Source: Mytilus californianus (Eukaryota > Mollusca > Bivalvia > Mytilida > Mytilidae). From it: a stretch of 64,000 bases of DNA. The notes beneath the pieces were generated by a model. It was not told where the DNA came from and searched no databases. It was given only the letters and a program-made list of their open reading frames with translations. The position numbers were made by a program, and so were the translations under genes. The stretch covers positions 75,351,558 through 75,415,557 of the forward strand of contig NW_026262668.1 of NCBI RefSeq assembly GCF_021869535.1. Reading direction: 5' to 3'. The first letter of the stretch is position 1; every line of letters begins with the position of its first letter. Shown here in pieces: positions 60,260-64,000 of the stretch.

Positions 60260-60500
60260 CAATTATCAAAATCCGTATGGTATAGCAAGCTATAAAGGCC
60301 CATGCATGACAAAATGTGAAAGAATTTGAAAGAAATTTTTTTTACGAAAAACTTATTTGGTAGACAACAACCAACATTAACCACCGAAGTACATGCTCCT
60401 GACTAGGGATAGGTTTATGAAGAATGTGGCAGGGTTAAGCATTCCTGGGAATGCTGAAACCTCCCTAAACCTGGGAAAGTGGTGTATAAACAGAAACAAG
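60260..60500 (-). repeat. diverged family B copy (reverse)
   Basis: TAGCAAGCTATAAAGGCCCA, GCTCCTGACTAGGGATAGGT and GAATGTGGCAGGGTTAAGCA follow the order of the copy at 30690-31120. Confidence 0.65.
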
Positions 60501-60682
60501 ATCAACCTATACAAAGCAATTGGAAATGTTTACATGGATACCATCTATACTTACAGGCTCTATAAACAGCTTCACCGTAAAAATTAAGATGTGATATCCC
60601 ATTTGTTAAAGGGCTTTTAACAAGTACAGCAAAACTTCTGAACCAAATCTTTGTATCTGATAAAGAATTTAGGTTTTAAGCA

Positions 60683-61104
60683 ATGAGTCCCCTACCATCG
60701 AAGGGGACTTTAGGTTTGCACTATGTCTGTCTGTCTGTCTGTCCATCCATCAGTCCGGCAAATCAGTTTTCCACACTTTTTTTCTTCATGCTTGAAGATA
60801 TTGATTTGATATTTGGTGTATTGTTTTATTATGACAATTTACAGATCAAGTTTGAATGTTGTTCCGGTCTTAACGATTTTGTGCAGAGTTATGGTCCTTG
60901 GACTTAGAAATTCACTCAGATAATCAGTATTCATCACTTTTTTTTAATCATGCTTGAAGATATTGATTTGATAATTGGTATATAGTTTTATCATGACAAA
61001 TTACAAATCAAGTTCGAACTTGGTTCCAGTCTGATGATTTTGTGCAGAGTTATGGTCCTTGAACTTAGAAAACTCACTCAAATAATCAGTTTTCCACACT
61101 TTTT
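60683..61104 (+). mobile_element. family H element, left part
   Basis: Starts with a palindromic end (GAGTCCCC...AAGGGGACTT) and TGTCTGTCTGTCTGTCCATC. Tandem units of about 180 bp follow with CATGCTTGAAGATATTGATT and TGTGCAGAGTTATGGTCCTT. It is interrupted at 61105 by family A and resumes at 63713. Confidence 0.85.
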
Positions 61105-61926
61105 TAGCTCACCTAGTGAGCTTTTCTCATCACTTGGCGTCCGTCCTCCGTCGTCGTCGTTAGCTTTTTACAAAAATCTTCTCCTCTGAAACCACTGGGC
61201 CAAATTTAACCAAACTTGGCCATAATCATCATTAGGGAATCTAGTTTAAAAAATGTGTCCGATGACCCCGCCAACCAACCAAGATGGCCACCATGGCTAA
61301 AAATAGAACATAGGGGTAAAATGTAGATTTTGGCTTATATCTCTGAAACCAAAGCATTGAGTAAATCTGACATGGGTAAAACTGATTATCAGGTCAAGAT
61401 CTATCTGCCCTGAAATTTTCAGACAAATCTGACAACCTGTTGTTGGGTTGCTGCCCCTGAATTGGTAATTTTAAGGAAATTTTGCAGTTTTTATACGACC
61501 GCAAAAAAATTTTGTGGTCGTATATTGGTATGACGTTGGCGTCGTCGTCGTCCGGCGTCGTCGTCCGAAGACACATTGGTTTTTCGCACTCTAACTTTAG
61601 TTTAAGTGAATGGATCTTTTTGAAATTTGACCATAAGGTTGAATACCACAAAAGGAAGGTTGGGATTGATTTTGGGGGTTATGGTACCAACAGTTAAGGA
61701 ATTAGGGGCCAAAAAGGGGCCAAAAATAAGCATTTTCTAGTTTCCAGACAATAACTGTTGAACGGTGTATGGATCTCTCTGAAATTATACTACAAGTTTC
61801 CATACCACAAAGGGATGGTTAGGATTTGCTTTGGGGGGTTATGGCTCAAACCGTTTAGGAATTAGGGGCAAAAAAGGGGGAAAAACAAGGTTGTCCTGGT
61901 TAATGGACAAATACTTTAGTACAAAA

Positions 61927-62004
61927 CATAATTTAAAGCAGTGTAAGGGAGATAAATCAAATACATCATTGAAATTATCTCCCTTACACTGCTTTTAAAT
62001 TATG
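61927..62004. repeat. hairpin 1 of a tandem pair
   Basis: CATAATTTAAAGCAGTGTAA and GGGAGATAA pair with TTATCTCCC and TTACACTGCTTTTAAATTAT. The loop holds about 20 bases. Confidence 0.9.
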
Positions 62005-62031
62005 TATAAAGTAATGGTTAATGAACAATAA

Positions 62032-62110
62032 AGATAATTTAAAACAGTGTAAGGGAGGTAATCCAAATACAACGTTTTGGTTACTTCCCTTACACTGCTT
62101 TTAAATTATG
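62032..62110. repeat. hairpin 2 of a tandem pair
   Basis: GATAATTTAAAACAGTGTAA and GGGAGGTAA pair with TTACTTCCC and TTACACTGCTTTTAAATTAT. It matches hairpin 1 in both arms but has a different loop. Confidence 0.9.
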
Positions 62111-63712
62111 TTTAAAGAAATACATATTTATAAAGGAAGACCAGTAAAAATATCTGCAAATGTTGCATCTTTTTTTTTTACAAAAAAATCCATATGAAAG
62201 ATTTGACACTATATTTTTAATTCTATTATAAAATAGATTAAGTTAGCACTATGGTAAATTTAAATGGGTAATTATGGTTGCCAACTCCATTGGAAATTTG
62301 AATTGAGATTATGACCATATCTTGAGGGAAAGAATTTTTTTTGGGGAAAAAAGGGGGGGGGGGATAAAAAGAAATTGTGGGGGGTCAATTTTTTCTCATT
62401 TCAGATTTCAGAAATTAAAAAGAATTATTCTTCAAATATTATTTTTTTTTCAAATTTCAAATATTGAAAAATTTCAAGAAGTAATCTTTAATTGCACAGT
62501 ATGGCGCATTGTTTGTAAAATCTTTGATCACATTTATTTATTTGTTATGCCGAATCTAACAGTGTATTTAGATTTTTAATTTTGGGTCCAGTTTTCAAAT
62601 TGGTCTACATTAAGGTCCAAAGGGTCCAAAATTAAACTTTGTTTGATTTTAGCAAAAATTGAATTATTGGGGTTCTTTGATATGCTGAATCTAAACATGT
62701 GTTTAGATTTTTGATTATGGGCCCAGTTTTCAAGTTTGTCCAAGTTGGGGTCCAAAATTAAACTTTGTTTGATTTCAACAAAAATTGAAAATATGGGGTT
62801 CTTTGATATGCTGAATCTAACCATGTATTTTGATTTTGGACATTGGACCATAATAGGTAAATTAAAAAAATTCAAGTTCTTAGACCACATTCTTTCTGTG
62901 TCAGAAACCTATGCTGTGTCAAATATTTAATAACAATCCAAATTCAGAGCTGTATCAAGCTTGAATGTTGTGTCCATACTTGCCCCAACTGTTCAGGGTT
63001 CGACCTCTGCGGTCGTATCAAGCTGCGCCCCAGCGAAGCATTTTATTGGTTATTATCTTGAATATTATTATAGATAGAGATAAACTGTAAACAGCAATAA
63101 ATAGATAGAGATAAACTGTAAACAGCAATAATGTTCAGCAAAGTAAGATCTACAAATAAGTCGACATGACCAAAATTGTCAGTCGACCCCCTTTAGGAGT
63201 TATTGCCCTTTATAGTCAATTTTTAACAATTTTTCGTAAATTTTTGTAATCTTTTACAAAAATCTTCTTCTCTGAAACTACTGAGACGAATTTAACCATA
63301 CTTGGCCATAATCATTATTAGGGTATCTTGTTTAAAAAATTTGTCCGATGACCCCGCCTTCCAACCATCATGGCTGACTTGGTTAAAAATAGAACATAGG
63401 GGTAAAATGCAGTTTTTGGTTTATATCTCTGAAACTAAAGCATTAAGAGCAAATCTGACAGGTGGCAAAAATGTTCATCAGATTTAGATTTATCTATCCT
63501 GAAATTTTCAGACGAATCCCACAACCTGTTGTTGGGTTGCTGCCCCTGAGTTAGTAATTTTACAGAAATTTTACAGTTTTTTGTTATTATCTTAGATATC
63601 ATTATAATATCTAATATCTAATACTATTAATTATGATTTTAACCTTATTTTACATGATTTCCAAAGCATCAGTAAATACAGGTGAGCGACACAGGCTCTT
63701 GAGAGCCTCTAG

Positions 63713-64000
63713 TTTTGTCATGCTTGAATATATTGATTTGATGATTGGTTTATAGTTTTATCATGACAAGTTACAGATCAAGTTCGAATGTTGTTCCAGT
63801 CTAACGATTTTGTGCAGAGTTATGGTCCTTGGACTTAGAAAATTCACTCAAATAATCAGTATTCATCACTTTTTTTCATCATGCTTGAAGATATTGATTT
63901 GATAATTGGTATATAGGTTTATCATGACAAGTTACAAATCAAGTTTGAATTTTGTTCCGGTCTGATGATTTTGTGCAGAGTTATGGTCCTTGGACTTGGA
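63713..64000 (+). mobile_element. family H element, right part (runs off window)
   Basis: Resumes with TCATGCTTGAATATATTGAT and TGTGCAGAGTTATGGTCCTT units as in 60683-61104 and continues to the window edge. Confidence 0.85.

Larger units (their letters stand above)
61494..63047 (+). mobile_element. family F element, copy 2
   Basis: Starts ATACGACCGCAAAAAAATTT and TTGTGGTCGTAT (palindrome), with GGCGTCGTCGTCGTCCGGCG. It ends GACCTCTGCGGTCGTATCAA, GCTGCGCCCCAGCGAAGCAT. Contains two small hairpins (61927-62004 and 62032-62110) not present in copy 1. Confidence 0.85.
61105..63712 (-). mobile_element. family A element (reverse), split by family F
   Basis: Starts TAGCTCACCTAGTGAGCTTT, GCGTCCGTCCTCCGTCGTCG and ends GGTGAGCGACACAGGCTCTT, GAGAGCCTCTAG, the reverse of 11516-12799. 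Family A text breaks off at TTTTGCAGTTTT (61493) and resumes GGTTATTATCTTGAATATT (63048), with family F between. Confidence 0.88.

Overview
This window looks like part of a marine bivalve genome, most likely a mussel of the genus Mytilus. The sequence is AT-rich. Its few genes have many exons and sit among dense, nested interspersed repeats. Several repeat families resemble those I associate with mussel genomic sequence, such as stretches around GGCCCTTTATAGC and TTGACACATTCCCCATTT. No species call is possible by eye.

Three host genes can be supported. (1) On the minus strand, ten exons between 22034 and 4068 encode a secreted peptide-N-glycosidase F-like protein with an inserted protease-associated (PA) domain. 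The first 620 residues are in the window; the C-terminal exons are not seen. (2) At 35829-37655 (+), an intronless gene encodes a short Toll-like receptor: leucine-rich repeats, one cysteine cluster, one membrane span and a TIR domain. (3) On the plus strand, five exons from 48839 to 58407 encode the kinase domain and C-terminal coiled coil of an eIF2-alpha kinase closest to HRI (EIF2AK1). Its N-terminal exons were not found. All three are plausible parts of innate, stress or glycan biology, but they are separate genes and not an operon-like system.

The rest is repeats. Bases 1-1786 are a 166-bp satellite, partly organised as dimers. Several families (called A, C, D, E, F, G and H here) share one plan: hairpin or palindrome sequences at their ends, often a GTCC/GACGAC-rich simple repeat, a core of tandem units, and insertion at T/A runs. 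This fits non-autonomous Helitron-like (HINE/Helentron, mollusc 'pearl'-type) elements, but that is inference. They nest in a readable order: F inside A inside H (60683-64000), G inside F (51612-53712), and G inside B (56470-57752). Region 38940-46235 holds three layered non-LTR retrotransposons: a minus-strand element split by a plus-strand element and by a second minus-strand 3' end. Small inverted-repeat DNA elements include a hAT-like copy with a perfect 8-bp target duplication (17914-18826), TA-flanked elements and several long hairpins.

Stretches with no gene: 1787-4067, 22035-35828, 37656-48838 apart from retrotransposon remains, and 58408-64000. No CRISPR array, rRNA gene or intact tRNA gene was seen.
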